DNA of 64,000 bases. Source: Pseudomonadota bacterium. GTDB lineage: Bacteria; Pseudomonadota; Gammaproteobacteria; Ga0077536. Below the pieces are notes generated by a model that was given only the letters and a program-made list of their open reading frames with translations, had not been told where the DNA came from and ran no database searches. The DNA lies in contig JADJYF010000001.1 of assembly GCA_016719885.1 (NCBI GenBank), forward strand, positions 1 through 64,000. Reading direction: 5' to 3'. The translations under genes and the position numbers were made by a program. Position 1 is the first letter of the stretch, and the number at the start of each line of letters is the position of its first letter. Below, piece after piece: positions 1 to 10,250 of the stretch.

Positions 1-1269
1 CATGAACGCGGCCAGGGCCACCGCCCTCATCACCGATGTCGCGAACGCCGCCAAGCTCGACGAAGTGGCCGGGAGCAATGTCCGACCCTGCGCGCGCATC
101 CTGGTCGATGGCGAGCGCGACGGCTGGCACGAGCTACGACAAGCTCATGCACCGGGCCAGACGCAGCGCGTTTCGAGACCGCCGACACCGCCTTCGACGA
201 AGATGCACTGTTATTTCACGTCCGGACCACCGGCTATCCCAAGATGACCATCCATGGTCACGACGTGGCCTCGCGCACCAGGTCACTGGCCGCTACTGGG
301 CTGGATCTCTCGCCCGACGACGTGCACTGGAACATCAGCGACACCGGCTGGGCCAAGGCTGCCTACAGCAGTTACTTCGGGCCGTGGAACATGGGCGCGA
401 CGGTGTTCGTGCATCACTCGCCGGTGTTCGATGCGAAGAAGACGCCTCGATCTGCTCGCGCACTATCCCATCACTGCCACCCTGTGCGGCGCGCCGACGG
501 TGTATCGCATGGTGGTGCTGCAGGACCTGTCGGCCTACAAGTTTCCGCACCTGCGTCATTGTGTGGGCGCCGGCGAGACGCTCAACCCGAAGTCATCGAA
601 ACCTGGAAGCGCGCCACAGGCCTCGTCATCCGTGACGGCTATGGCCAGACCGAGACAATGCTGGTGTGCGGCAACCATCCGTCCATCACGCCGCGTTTCG
701 GCTCCATGGGCCAAACCCATGCCGGGCGTCGAGATGGCCATCATCGATGAACAGGGCGAAGCCCTTGCCACCCCAGCAGGAAGGCGACACCCGCGATTCG
801 CGTGAAGCGCTGCGCGCTGCCGGCCTGTTCCGCGACTATCGCGGTGATCCGGAGCGGCTCAACGCCTGCTTCATCGGCGACTGGTACCTGACCGGCGATC
901 GCGGTTGCATCGATGAAGACGGTTATTTCTGGTTCGTCAGTCGCGCCGACGACGTGATCCTGTCGGCCGGTTACCGCATCGGTCCGTTCGAAGTGGGAAA
1001 GCGCCCCGATCGGCACCCGCGGTGGCGGAGTCGGCGGTGGTGGCGAGCCCGGATGCCTTGGGCGGCGACGTGGTCAAGGCCTTCGTGGAGTTGGCGCGGG
1101 TTACAGCGGCAGCGATGCGCTGGTCACGAATCTGCAGGAGCATGTCAAGCGTGTGACCGCGCCTTACAAGTATCCGCGTCGCATCGAATTCGTCGACAGC
1201 CTGCCCAAGACCGTCAGCGGCAAGATTCGCCGTGTCGAACTGCGTGCGCGGGAAGCGGGCGCGGGTTGA
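1..1269 (+). pseudogene. acyl-CoA synthetase (AMP-binding) remnant, multiply frameshifted, 5' end outside window
   Basis: Conceptual translation gives a medium-chain acyl-CoA synthetase/AMP-dependent ligase only if the reading frame is changed at about six places. Recognisable pieces in order are ITDVANAAKLDEV, the P-loop region (YFTSG then GYPK), GAGETLNPE, GYGQTE, GDWYLTGDRG, and the C-terminal LPKTVSGKIRR containing the catalytic lysine. Breaks lie near 200, 445, 590, 710, 775 and 1000-1110. Near 1000-1015 there are substitutions as well as indels. The product would activate a carboxylic acid to its CoA thioester through an acyl-adenylate, but no functional protein can be made from this sequence. 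The TGA at 1267-1269 is the natural end. It is followed directly by palindromic repeats and two broken transporter genes. Confidence 0.85.
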
Positions 1270-1300
1270 TTGCTTTGACGCGTCGCGCAGGCTGGTGGAA

Positions 1301-1374
1301 TGTCAGGCTGAAGCCTGACCCACGGCACGCGAGCCGGCAGCGCCGAATCCTTGTGGGTCAGGCTTCAGCCTGGC
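1301..1374. repeat. REP-like palindrome pair, CAGGC-stem variant
   Basis: Two inverted copies lie at 1301-1323 and 1352-1374. Each has the framework GTGGGT, a 5-base arm, TTCA, the complementary 5-base arm, then AC or GC. Here the arms are CAGGC and GCCTG. That is a compensated version of the CAGAC/GTCTG arms found at other loci in this window, so base pairing is kept although the sequence differs. The pair separates the acyl-CoA synthetase remnant from the first MFS remnant. Confidence 0.75.
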
Positions 1375-1388
1375 AACATGTCGATTGC

Positions 1389-2820
1389 ATGAGCGCCCCG
1401 CCGCCCGACGACATCTCGCCCGGCTCGCGCTGCGCTTCGCGGTCGTCATGATCATGCTGAGCTCGGTGGCGACGGCGATGATGCTGTCGACGGTCAACGT
1501 CGCCTTGCCCGCCATCGCCAGGCGCTCGACATCGACGCGGTGATGCTGCTGAGGCTGGGTGCCGATGGCTACCTGTTTGGCGAGCGCGGCCGCGCGTGTT
1601 GAGCCTGGCGCATGGCCGACATGTACCGGCCGACGGCGCATTTTCCTGTGGGGCACGGTCGGCGTGATCCTGGCCTCGCTGGTCGCCGCCTGCGCCAACA
1701 GCGCGGCGGTGCTGCTGGCGGCGCGCGCGCTGCAGGGCAAAGTTCGGCGGCGGCGCTGTTCGCCCCAGATAGCCATCAAATCGTCGGTCTATCCGCCGGC
1801 CAGGGGGCGCGGCGCCGCCATCGGCGCCAGCATCTCGGCGGTGTATATCCCGGTCTCGCTCGGGCCCTTGCTCGGCGGCCACGTGATCGAAATGTGGGTC
1901 GTGGCGCGCGGCCTTCCTGCCGCATCTGCCGCTGACCGCTGGCGGTGCTCTACCTGGTGTCTCGTGCACATGCGCTTCGAGGCGGGCCGAGGAGCGCGGC
2001 CACTTCGATGTCGTCGGCGCGCTGCTGCGCGGTAGGCATCATGGTGGCGGATCGATCGGCCTGTCCAGCCTGCCGAGCGCGCGCGATCTCGCCATGGTGG
2101 CGGGCGGCGCCGCGCTGCTGTGGGTGTTCTTCCGTCACGAACGCGGCGACCACCAATCGATATTCGATGTCGGAACTGTTCTTGACCAACCGCGTGTTCA
2201 CCTTGTCCTATCTCGCCTCGCCTCAGGTGATGTACCACCACGACCTTCGCCAACGTCATGCTGGTCAGCCTCTACCTGCAATTGCTGAAGGGCGTGCCGC
2301 CGTCGCGCGCCGGCGTGATCATGATGACGCAGCCGGTGGTGATGGCATTGTTCTGCCAGATGGCGGGACGCATGTCGACCGCATCGAACCGCGCGTGATT
2401 GCCTCGCTGGGCATGGCGCTGACCGGCATCGGCCTGGTCGGCTTTGCCTTGCTCGATGAACCACAGCGCGCTGCATCTGACGGTGTGTTGTGTCTCGCCG
2501 TCTGCGGATCCGGCTCCAGCCTGTTCCAGTTCGCCCAACGTCAACGCCATCATGGGCGCGGTGCCGCCACGGGATTATTCGCGCCCGGGCGCGATGTCGG
2601 TGATCGCGCGTGATCGGCCAGTTGTGCAGCATGGCGCTGGTGGCGGTGGTGATGGCGTTGTGAAAGCTCGGACCGGTGGACATCGAGCCCGCCGTCACCC
2701 GGCGCTCGGGCATGCCAACTCCACACAGCTTCGCCGGCGGCGCGGCGCTGCTGTCGCTGGTCGGTATCACGCTGTCGCTGTCGCGCGGTGGGTGCACGGC
2801 CCGCCAACACTGCGTGAGCG
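1389..2820 (+). pseudogene. MFS drug:H+ antiporter (DHA2-like, 14-TM) remnant
   Basis: Fragments in shifting frames read as a major facilitator of the DHA2/EmrB type. They include MLSSVATAMMLSTVNVALPA (TM1), GRRRIFLWGTVGVILASL (after the loop 2-3 GxxxDxxGRR region), a helix-rich SLGPLLGG segment, LFLTNRVFTLSYL, GVPPSRAGVIMMTQPVVM and VIASLGMALTGIGLVGFALL. About 480 residues would fit the family length. At least eight frame changes are needed, so no full-length transporter is encoded. The first ATG at 1389 follows a palindromic repeat. Substrate cannot be inferred. The gene boundary with the next MFS remnant near 2820 is approximate. Confidence 0.75.
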
Positions 2821-2830
2821 TTCATCGCAG

Positions 2831-3980
2831 GTGAGCCTCGCCGCTCTACCTGCCCGGCCCTGCTGCTGCGGGCATTCCCGCCCAGGCGACCTTCATGTTG
2901 CTGCCGCTATGCGAAGTGCTGGAGCAGGGCGGGAGCGCGGCCACCGCCGCCGCCATCGTCGGGCTGAACGCGGCATCGGCATGATGGCCATGGATGCCGG
3001 CCGGCATGCTGGCCGCGCGTTTCGGCGAGAAGCGGTGATGGTGGTGGCGGTGTCCCTTCACCATGCTGGCGTTCGCCGGTTACGGTCCCGCCGACGACAT
3101 CGGCTGGTTCTATCTCATCGCGTTCATGAACGGCTGGGCGCAGCACCTTCCTGTTGGGACGCATGAGCTACGTGTCGGCCTGTTGCACGCCGCCGAGCGC
3201 GGCCGCGTGATCGCGATGATCGGGCTCGGTGCGGGCCCTCGGCCTTGCTCGGGCCGATGTGCGGCGGCGGGCTCGCGCACTACGCGGGCTACTCGGTGAC
3301 CTTCCTGTGCGGCGGCGCTGTCGGTGTTGTTGGCGATGCTGTGCGTGTTCGTGTTCGCGCCGAGGCGCCGAGGGCGCGGCCACCGAGCGGTGGACCATCC
3401 CCAGGCTCGCCCTGGAGTATCGACGCTTGTTCGCCACCGCCGGCGTGGCGGCGGTGTCCTTCATGTTGATGCGCGGAATCACGCACGGTGCTGGGTCGCT
3501 GATCGGCGTAAGCCTGCGCTCGACGTGCGCAGCAGATCGGCAGCATCGTGTCGGCTTCGGCGCTGGTCGACATTGCGTTCTTCTACCCGGCCGGCGTGAT
3601 CATGGACCGTTACGGCCGGCGTGGCGCCCGCCGTGCCGAGATCCATGCTGTTCGTCGTCACGCTCACCGCCCATGACCTGGCCACGGGTTATCACAGCCC
3701 GCTGATGGTGGCGCTGGTGGTGGGCGTGGCTATGGCATGTCGGCATCGACGCTCGGCACCGATCTCGCGCCGCCCGGACGTCGCAGTGAATTCCTCGGAC
3801 TGTGGCGCTTGCTCACCGATGCCGGCACCTCGGCGGCTGGCGGACCGATGGTAATCAGCGCGCTGCTGGCGGTGGTGCGGCTCGGCAGCGCGGCGCTGGG
3901 CGTGGCCGCGGCCGCCCGGCGCGCTGGGCAGTTCGTGGTGTATCGCTTCGTCGAGGAAACGCGGACGTTTGATCGGCTCC
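2831..3980 (+). pseudogene. second MFS transporter remnant
   Basis: A second major-facilitator gene can be followed through several frames. Segments include LYLPALLLRAFPAQATFMLL, AARFGEK, FAGYGPADDIGWFYLIAFMN, RVIAMIG, MCGGGLAHYAGYSVTFLCGG, AAVSFMLMRG, FFYPAGVIMDRYGRRG, and STLGTDLAPPGRRSEFLGLW near the end. The length suits a 12-helix MFS protein of about 380-400 residues. Frame changes occur roughly every 100 bp. The gene follows the DHA2-like remnant directly and runs into a palindromic repeat just before the IS element. Whether the two MFS genes arose by duplication cannot be judged from the fragments. Confidence 0.7.
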
Positions 3981-3981
3981 T

Positions 3982-4062
3982 CTGTGGGTCAACTTCCAGT
4001 CCGACTCCGCACGCAAACCACCAGCCTTCGATACCTGGTCAATGTCAGACTGAAGTCTGACC
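3982..4062. repeat. REP-like palindrome pair, one copy interrupted by the IS insertion
   Basis: A degraded copy (TGTGGGTCAACTTCCAGTCC and following bases) starts at 3982. A second, inverted copy lies at about 4043-4062 and reads GTCAGACTGAAGTCTGACC. The expected continuation CCAC of this second copy is replaced by the first bases of the insertion sequence, and reappears on the other side of the element after 5325. The IS therefore landed inside a palindrome of this family. Confidence 0.7.
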
Positions 4063-5316
4063 CCGACGGCTCCCCACAAGAAGAAATGCGAGCGGTGGTC
4101 TTAGATATCAAGCAGCATAGTAGACGGCCATGCTGCTTCCTGATCCCAATCGTTGTTTACCAAGACTTCGATAGAGCAAGAAGGACAGCATGTACGCAAG
4201 CAGTTTGCTGGAGAGTTGGCTAGAGGACAACTGCACCTGGATGCACAAGGCGCGTCAGGGCGCGGTGTGCAAATTGGTCGATGGCCTGCTTCGGGGAGGT
4301 GTCGCAACCCTCACCGCCATGGGGCGCCATATCCCGATGCAGCAAGCAGAGAAACACGGTATCAAGTGTGCGGATCGCTTGTTGGGCAATCGTCATCTGT
4401 CCGCCGAGCGATTGAAGATCTATCAGGCGCTGGGGCGCTGGCTATTGGCCGACATCGCGCAACCGTGGGTGGTGGTCGACTGGTCCGATGTTCGCCCAGG
4501 CCGTTGCTACGGTTCGCCGGCCACGCACTTGGCGTTCTTGGGCCGCCTCAAGAGCGTGGTCCCATCAAGCTGTCGACCCATACTGATCACCGATGCCGGC
4601 TTTCGTGGGCCATGGTTCAAGGCCGTGTCTGCGTTGGGCTGGGGATTGGATCGGCCGAGTTCGCGACCGGGTAACGTATCGCCACGAGTTGAACGGACCA
4701 TGCCGCCCCGTCAAATCGTTGTATGCCCAGGCAGCGACCGTGCCGCGCACAGTGGGCTCGGTGTGGCTGGCAAAAACGAACAGCTATCGCTGCCAGTTGC
4801 ATCACTACCACGCCACACCGCCAAGCGCGCCGTCGCGGCAAACAGCACTCCAAGCCCAACGGTGCACGCAAGCGCCGCTCGGTCGCGAGCCCTGGGTGTT
4901 GGCGACGTCGCTTCCTCTGAGCGATTGGTCGGCTCAACGAGTCACGCACCCTATCGTCAGCGCATGCAGATTGAAGAGACCTTCCGGTGATGAAGAGCCC
5001 GCGTTGGGGCTACGGCCTACCTACAGCGGCTCAAACTCAGTGATGCGACTATCGAACCTATTGCTGCTCACCACTTTGGCGACGCTGGTGACCTGCGTCA
5101 CGGGGTTGGCGGCTCGCGCCGCCAACCTGGCTCGAAAATTCCAGGCCAATACTGAAAAGCAACGTCACGTACTGTCGGTGTTCTCGCTAGGCAGGCGATT
5201 GCTCAGCAGAGCTTGGAAGCTACTTTCCCTGTCCGACATCCGCAACGCCTGGAGAGAACTCCCGAGCATGGCCGCAGCACAGGCCTTAACGGCATAATTC
5301 GTGGGGATCCGTCAGA
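4063..5316 (+). mobile_element. IS4-family (IS10 group) insertion sequence, decayed, 9-bp target duplication
   Basis: The element is about 1254 bp. The left end reads CCGACGGCTCCCCAC and the inverted right end reads CTGACGGATCCCCAC, 13 of 15 identical. They resemble the known IS10 outer end, which begins CTGA and contains GATCCCC. AGTCTGACC is directly repeated on both sides (4054-4062 and 5317-5325), and 9 bp is the usual target duplication of the IS10 group. The transposase gene inside is damaged, and the element is shorter than IS10 (1329 bp), in keeping with an internal deletion. Because the target duplication is still intact, the flanks have not been rearranged since insertion. Confidence 0.88.
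4190..5297 (+). pseudogene. IS10-group DDE transposase, frameshifted and internally deleted
   Basis: From ATG 4190 the frame reads MYASSLLESWLED and continues to WVVVDWSDVRPG, which carries the first catalytic Asp. About 30 residues normally found next are missing, the reading resuming at YGSPATHLAFLGRLK. The second Asp is in RPILITDAGFRGPW. The frame is then lost near 4630. The Y-R-E-K signature is scattered: YRQRMQIEETFR ends at a stop at 4988-4990, and KSPRWGYGL continues in another frame. The C-terminus (AARAANLARKFQANTEKQR and following) is readable in the frame ending with TAA 5295-5297. The element cannot move on its own. Confidence 0.85.
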
Positions 5317-5363
5317 GTCTGACCCACAAAACGGGACCTCTGTGGGTCGGACTTCAGTCTGAC
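5317..5363. repeat. REP-like palindromes right of the IS, CAGAC-stem type
   Basis: AGTCTGACCCACA at 5317-5329 is the severed half of the copy invaded by the IS, including the right target duplication. A complete copy, TGTGGGTCGGACTTCAGTCT followed by GAC, lies at 5341-5363. The first arm is CGGAC rather than CAGAC, giving one G-T wobble. The copies stand between the IS and the convergent end of the Nudix gene. Confidence 0.75.
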
Positions 5364-5372
5364 TGCCGCGCG

Positions 5373-6037
5373 TCACGCATCCAGCGTATTGCGCCGTCCC
5401 CAGTTGAAGAACAACCGTCGCGCCGGCACCTGGCGGCCGGCGAGGCGCTGCACCAGGGTGTCCAGCACCAGCTTCTGCACTTCCATCATGTCGAGGCTGG
5501 CGGTGTCCTCGATGCGGATCCAGCGCAGGTCTTCCAATTCGCCGTCGCCGGCCAGTTCGCCGCTGAACAAGTCGGCGGGCGCCGCGAAAAAGCGCGCGTG
5601 GTATCGGATCGGCTGGTGGCTGGGCGTGATGGCGCGTCCCAGGAATTCGAGCTCGCCGAGATCCGGCGCGCGCGCGGCGCGACGAAAGGCGTCCCAGGTG
5701 GCATGGCCGACAGCGCCGACGCTGCCCGGCACGCCGAACATCAGCCCGGCTTCCTCGTGCGCCTCGCGCACCGCCGCCATGGCCAGCGCATTGGCCTTGC
5801 TGTGCGAGCTCGCCACCGCCAACTGCGGCACCAGCTCCGCAGCCAGCGGCCGCGCCGGCTGTGCGCGGTAATCGGCGCGATCGAGCCCGCCGCCCGGAAA
5901 CACGTACACGCCAGGCTTGAAGCGCGCCTTGGTGCCGCGCCGCCCCATCAGCACTTCGTGATGGGTGTTGCGGCGACGATGGATGACCAGGCTGGCGGCA
6001 TCGCGGGGGGCGGACTGGAGGCATGGCGCGCGTTCAT
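5373..6037 (-). CDS. Nudix hydrolase, N-terminus probably hidden by a homopolymer frameshift
   Basis: The clear reading frame runs from a GTG at 5954 to 5373 (193 residues). It contains VYVFPGGGLDRAD followed, after a long insert, by AAVREAHEEAGLMFG, the REx2EEx2G core of the Nudix box that binds Mg2+. Long-insert versions of this kind resemble the NUDT19/CoA-diphosphatase-like group. The frame stays coding-like upstream of GTG 5954 (RDAASLVIHRRR) but has no ATG. Adding one base to the six-G run at 6005-6010 would join it to ATG 6037 (MNARHASS). The listed start assumes this correction. The substrate is unknown. It is divergent from the MscS-type gene. Confidence 0.75.
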
Positions 6038-6121
6038 CTCTTTGCCGGGGACCGGCCGGACTTTAGCACAGCCATGGCATCGCGCTGGGCGCGGGCGGCC
6101 TCGCGTCTATACTGCACCGCG

Positions 6122-8309
6122 ATGATTGCCTGCCTGCCTCGCCTCGCGTTCAACGCGCTCGTCCTGCGTCTGTCACTGTTGCTGGTCTGCCTGGCCGTCT
6201 GCGCGCCGGCCATGGCGGTGCCGACCCTGCCCGGCACCGACAGCGTCGAGGCGGCGTCGGCCGCCACGCCTAGCCTGCCCGATCCGCGCAATCTCGATCC
6301 CGAGTGGTGGAATTACTTCGCGGTCGGCGAACCCCCGACGGCAAGCTGCTCGATACGCGCTACGCGGCCTTCATCAAGCAGCTCGATACCATCGCCGCCG
6401 GCATGAGCGGCGAGCCGCGCGACGACGTGGCGCAGCTGCGCGCCAGCATCGAGCGCCATTACGGCCGCTATAAGCGCACCTTGCAGGCGCCGACCGCGCC
6501 GGCGCCGCCGACGCCGACCATGAAGGACGCCTATCCGCTCGACGACGTGCTGGAGCTCGGCCGCGAGAACGAACAGCTGCGCCGTGCCGCCGACCTGGAA
6601 GCGCAGGAGATCACGCTCATCGAGCGCTCACTGGCGCTGGGGCGCAATGAACAGGACGCCGCCAAGCTGCGTTATCGCGATCTCGCGCAGGACAGCGCCG
6701 AGCGCACCGTCGAAGGCGTGCGCCTGGTCCGCGACCGCCTGCGCATCGAGACGCTCAACCAGGAACTGCGCTGGCGGCGGGTGCACCAGTCGGCCTTGCA
6801 GGCGGAGCTCGACCAGCACATGAAGCTGCTGGCCACGGCCGGCGAGCGTATCGAATGCACCTCGAGCGCGCTGGCCGAGTGGCAGCGCATCGAGAAGGAC
6901 GCGGCCAAGGCCGCGCACAACGCCGGCGCCGACCTCATGAAGCTGCAGCTGACCAGCTCCATGGCGCTCGCCACCAGTCCCGATGAGCGCGCGCAGGCGC
7001 GCTATCACGAAGTCAAATCGCAGCGTCGCAGCGTCGAGATTGCGATCGCTGAGGCGCGCCGCGCCACCGCGGTGCTGGCGCAGCGCCTCCTGCAGCGCGT
7101 GGCCGAGCGCAACACCGCCGAGCCGGCCGCCGATCGCACGCTGTTGCGCAAGCAACAGGCGCTGCTCGACAAGCAGGCGCGACTCGCCACCGAGCAGCGC
7201 GCGCGCGCCAACCAGCTGCGCAGCGCCATCACCATTGAACGCGAATCCTCCGACGAGCCGTCGGTAGGCGCGCTCTACGACCGCGCGCGCAATGAACTGA
7301 CCGGCGTCGAAACGGCGCTGGAAGATCTTGCCGCGCAGCTGCGCAGCGGCACGCAGCTCGTCGACATGCTCGATGCGCGCCTGCGCGAACGCGAAAGGGC
7401 GCATGGGCCAGAGCGTGCGACTGCTGAAGGACGCCGTGCGCGGCAGCATCGCCGAGGCCCATGCGCTGCTCGGCGCGCCGTTGTTCGAAGTCAACGAAAC
7501 GCCCGTCACCAGCCTTGGCCTCATTCGTCTCGGCCTTATCCTCACCATCGCGTGGTGGGTGTCGGCCCTGATGCGCGGCGCCCTGCAGCGCCTCGGGCCG
7601 AGCTTATTCGGCGTTCAACGCGGCCTCGCTCTACACCGTCGGACGCGTGCTGCATTACGTCTTGCTGACCATCGGTATCGTGGTCGGCCTGTCGTCGATT
7701 GGCGTCGATCTGACCAAGTTCGCGCTGTTCGCCAGCGCCCTCGGTATCGGCGTCGGTTTCGGCCTGCAGACCCTGATCAGCAATTTCGTGGCTGGTCTCA
7801 TCATCCTGTTCGAGAAGAGCCTCAACGTCGGCGACCTCATCGAACTGCAGTCCGGCGTGACCGGCATGGTGAAGGAAATCAACATGCGCGCCACGCGCAT
7901 CACCACCGGCGACAATGTCGACATCCTGGTGCCGAACGCCGAATTCATGAGCAGCAAGGTCATGAACTGGACGCTGGAGGACGCCTGTCGGCGCCTGCAT
8001 GTGCCGTTCACCGTGACCTACGATACCGACAAGGAACAGGTGCGCAAGGCAGCGCTGGCCGCCGCCCACGATGTCGAGCACACCTTGCTGCACAACCCGG
8101 CGCGCGAGCCGCAGGTGTGGCTGGTGCGCTTCGGTGACACCGGCCTCGATTTCGAACTCGTGATCTGGATGAACCTGCGCGCCATCAAGCGTCCGGGCTC
8201 GGTGATGGCCGATTACTGCTGGGCGTTGGATACACGCCTGCGCGAAGCCGGCATCGAGATCCCGCATCCGACGCCAGCGCCGCCGAGGCCACCCAAACCC
8301 GCCGAGTAG
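6122..8309 (+). pseudogene. MscS-family mechanosensitive channel with long coiled-coil periplasmic domain, three frameshifts
   Basis: ATG 6122 starts a signal peptide (LLLVCLAVCAPAMA). About 350 mostly helical, Arg/Glu/Gln-rich residues follow, then transmembrane helices (LGLIRLGLILTIAWWVSAL; VLLTIGIVVGLSSIGVDL) and the MscS core ALGIGVGFGLQTLISNFVAG, the pore helix and start of the beta domain. DLIELQSGVTGMVKEINMRA and the alpha/beta cytoplasmic domain end in PPRPPKPAE. The architecture resembles MscK/KefA-type channels, which open under membrane tension. The frame must be changed at about 6332-6336 (five C), 7391-7396 (AAAGGG) and 7602-7604 (TT). All are short runs, so the gene may be intact in the living genome. 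The stop TAG is the first part of a palindromic repeat. Confidence 0.8.
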
Positions 8310-8391
8310 GTGCGAATTCATTCGCACACTGACGCGGGGGCGACAGGCCATCGTCGGGCATGAATGTGCGAATGAATTCGCACCTACAAAT
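8307..8391. repeat. REP-like palindrome pair, GCGAA-stem type (BIME-like)
   Basis: Two inverted copies of GTGCGAATTCATTCGCAC (8-bp arms around a TC centre) are separated by about 38 bp. Each carries the outer leader TAGGT or ACCTA. The TAG of the left leader is the stop codon of the mscS-like gene. The pair could form two hairpins in the transcript. Confidence 0.85.
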
Positions 8392-8462
8392 CCTTATCCG
8401 GCGGCCGCTAACCTCCGTTTGAACGCATCGCGGCGCCATCGCGCCGAAACGGAGATTCATAC

Positions 8463-9233
8463 ATGGACCATTCCAGACTTTCTTTCACCGCCGCGGGCCT
8501 GGCCGCCGGCATGCTGGTCGCCGCCGTCGCGAGCGCGGACGAACAGGGCGCCGAGGCTGCCGCTTCCGCGCACACTTTCAGCGCCAACGTCGGCCTCTTT
8601 TCCGAGTACGTGTTCCGCGGCATCACCAATTCCAACGAAGGACCGGCCATCCAGGGCGGCTTCGATTACGCGCACGAATCCGGCTTCTACCTCGGCGTAT
8701 GGGCGTCGAACATCGAATTCGGCGGTGGCACCAGTGACACGGCGTCGATAGAAACCGACTTCTACGGCGGCTTCACCGGCAACTTCGCCAACGGCATCGT
8801 CTGGGACGTCGGTCTCATCTACTACGCCTATCCCGATCAGAACGAAGACTTCGCCGCTGATTTCAATTACCTCGAAGGCTACGGCAAGCTCAATTACACC
8901 TGGGAGGGCGTGACGCTTGCGCCGTCGCTGGAAGTGGGCCTGTATTACTCACCCGATTATTTCGGTGAAGACGGCGACGGCGTGTATACCTATGGCACCT
9001 TCGGCGCCACGCTGCCCCATGAATTCAACCCCTACGTGACGATCGGCTATCAATACGTCGACGGCGACCAGACTTCCGGACCGGCGGGCTACGACTACGT
9101 GCATTACGCCGTCGGCGTGAACAAGACCCTCGGCCATTTCACCGCGGACCTGTCCTGGCAGGACGCGCGCGACCTGTCCGGTTGCAACGACAATTGCGAA
9201 GCGGTGGTGTTCTCGGTGTCGAGCAGCTGGTAG
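8463..9233 (+). CDS. TorF-family putative outer-membrane porin
   Basis: The 256-residue product has a signal peptide (LAAGMLVAAVASADE) and then the TorF/TIGR02001-type start of the barrel, FSANVGLFSEYVFRGITNSN, followed by a run of alternating Gly/aromatic beta strands ending in the C-terminal VFSVSSSW. A terminal aromatic residue is usual for proteins inserted by the BAM complex. It would form a small outer-membrane beta-barrel, with channel function predicted by family only. The upstream GGAGATTCATAC provides a good ribosome-binding site for ATG 8463. It is convergent with the CDF gene, so it is monocistronic. Confidence 0.85.
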   Translation: MDHSRLSFTAAGLAAGMLVAAVASADEQGAEAAASAHTFSANVGLFSEYVFRGITNSNEGPAIQGGFDYAHESGFYLGVWASNIEFGGGTSDTASIETDFYGGFTGNFANGIVWDVGLIYYAYPDQNEDFAADFNYLEGYGKLNYTWEGVTLAPSLEVGLYYSPDYFGEDGDGVYTYGTFGATLPHEFNPYVTIGYQYVDGDQTSGPAGYDYVHYAVGVNKTLGHFTADLSWQDARDLSGCNDNCEAVVFSVSSSW

Positions 9234-9253
9234 ATGCCGCGCGTGCGTGGCTC

Positions 9254-10195
9254 TCAGCCGTGGCCGGCGCCGCCGAGCAAGGTGCAGGCGTGGCCCTGCA
9301 CGCCGGTTTCGACCTGGAAGGTGGCGTGATGGATCGCGAATTCATCACGCAGCGCCTGCGCGAGCTGGTCCAGGAAGTCATCGCCCGGGTGGCCAAGCGG
9401 CATGACCAGATGGGCAGTCAAGGCGACCTCGGTGGTGCTGAGCGCCCAGATGTGCAGGTCGTGCACTCCGCTTACGCCCTGCTGGGTTTGCAGAAATCGC
9501 GTGACCGGCGCGCTGTCGAGGTGCGCCGGCACCGCGTGTAACGACAATAGCGCGCTGTCCTGCAACAGGCGCCAGGTGCCGACCAGCACCACGCTCATGA
9601 TGGCGAAGGACACCAGCGGGTCCAGCCAGTACCAGCCGCCGCGCAACATGAGATAGCCGCTCACCGCCACCCCCAACGAAATGAGCGCGTCGGCCAGCAT
9701 GTGCATGAAGGCCGCGCGCAAGTTGAGATCGTGCGCGCGGTCACGCAGAAAGAACATCGCCGTCACGCCGTTGACGGCCACGCCCACCAGCGCCACCACC
9801 ATCACAGTCGCGCCCGCCACGCTGCCCGGCGTGAACAACTTGTGCAGCGCCTCCAGCGCGAGGCCGCCGCAGGCCAGCAACAACATCACCGCGTTGGCGA
9901 GCGCGGCGAGGATGGTGGAACTGCGCAAGCCATAGGTGAAGCGCGGCCCGGGCGCGCGCCGCGCGAGCCAGGCCGCGAACCATGCCAGGGCGAGAGCGGC
10001 CACGTCGCTGAGATTGTGGATCGCGTCGGCCACCAGCGCGGTAGAGTCGGCGACGATACCGAAGGCGAATTCCAGCGCAACGAACACGCCGTTCAAACCA
10101 ATGCCTGCGGCGAACGCGAGGTCGTGGCGCCCGTTTGCAGCCGCCGTGTGCGCATGCCGGTGATGCGCGTGATGGTGATGATCGTGACCGTGCAT
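9254..10195 (-). CDS. cation diffusion facilitator (Zn/Co/Cd efflux)
   Basis: A 313-residue CDF exporter of the CzcD/ZitB type. The N-terminus is very His-rich (MHGHDHHHHAHHRHAH), a likely metal-binding or metal-sensing tail. Six transmembrane helices carry the paired HxxxD/DxxxD motifs: DAIHNLSDV in TM2 and HMLADALISLGV in TM5. A cytoplasmic ferredoxin-like domain with DLHIWALSTTEVALTAHL ends the protein. It exports divalent metal in exchange for protons across the inner membrane. It lies 55 bp downstream of puuA on the same strand, so co-transcription is possible, although no functional link is evident. Confidence 0.93.
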   Translation of the reverse strand: MHGHDHHHHAHHRHAHTAAANGRHDLAFAAGIGLNGVFVALEFAFGIVADSTALVADAIHNLSDVAALALAWFAAWLARRAPGPRFTYGLRSSTILAALANAVMLLLACGGLALEALHKLFTPGSVAGATVMVVALVGVAVNGVTAMFFLRDRAHDLNLRAAFMHMLADALISLGVAVSGYLMLRGGWYWLDPLVSFAIMSVVLVGTWRLLQDSALLSLHAVPAHLDSAPVTRFLQTQQGVSGVHDLHIWALSTTEVALTAHLVMPLGHPGDDFLDQLAQALRDEFAIHHATFQVETGVQGHACTLLGGAGHG

Positions 10196-10250
10196 CAGCG
10201 TTCAGGGCCCCGCCCGTCGGCGCAGTGCGCGACACCGATGCGTGGCGTGT

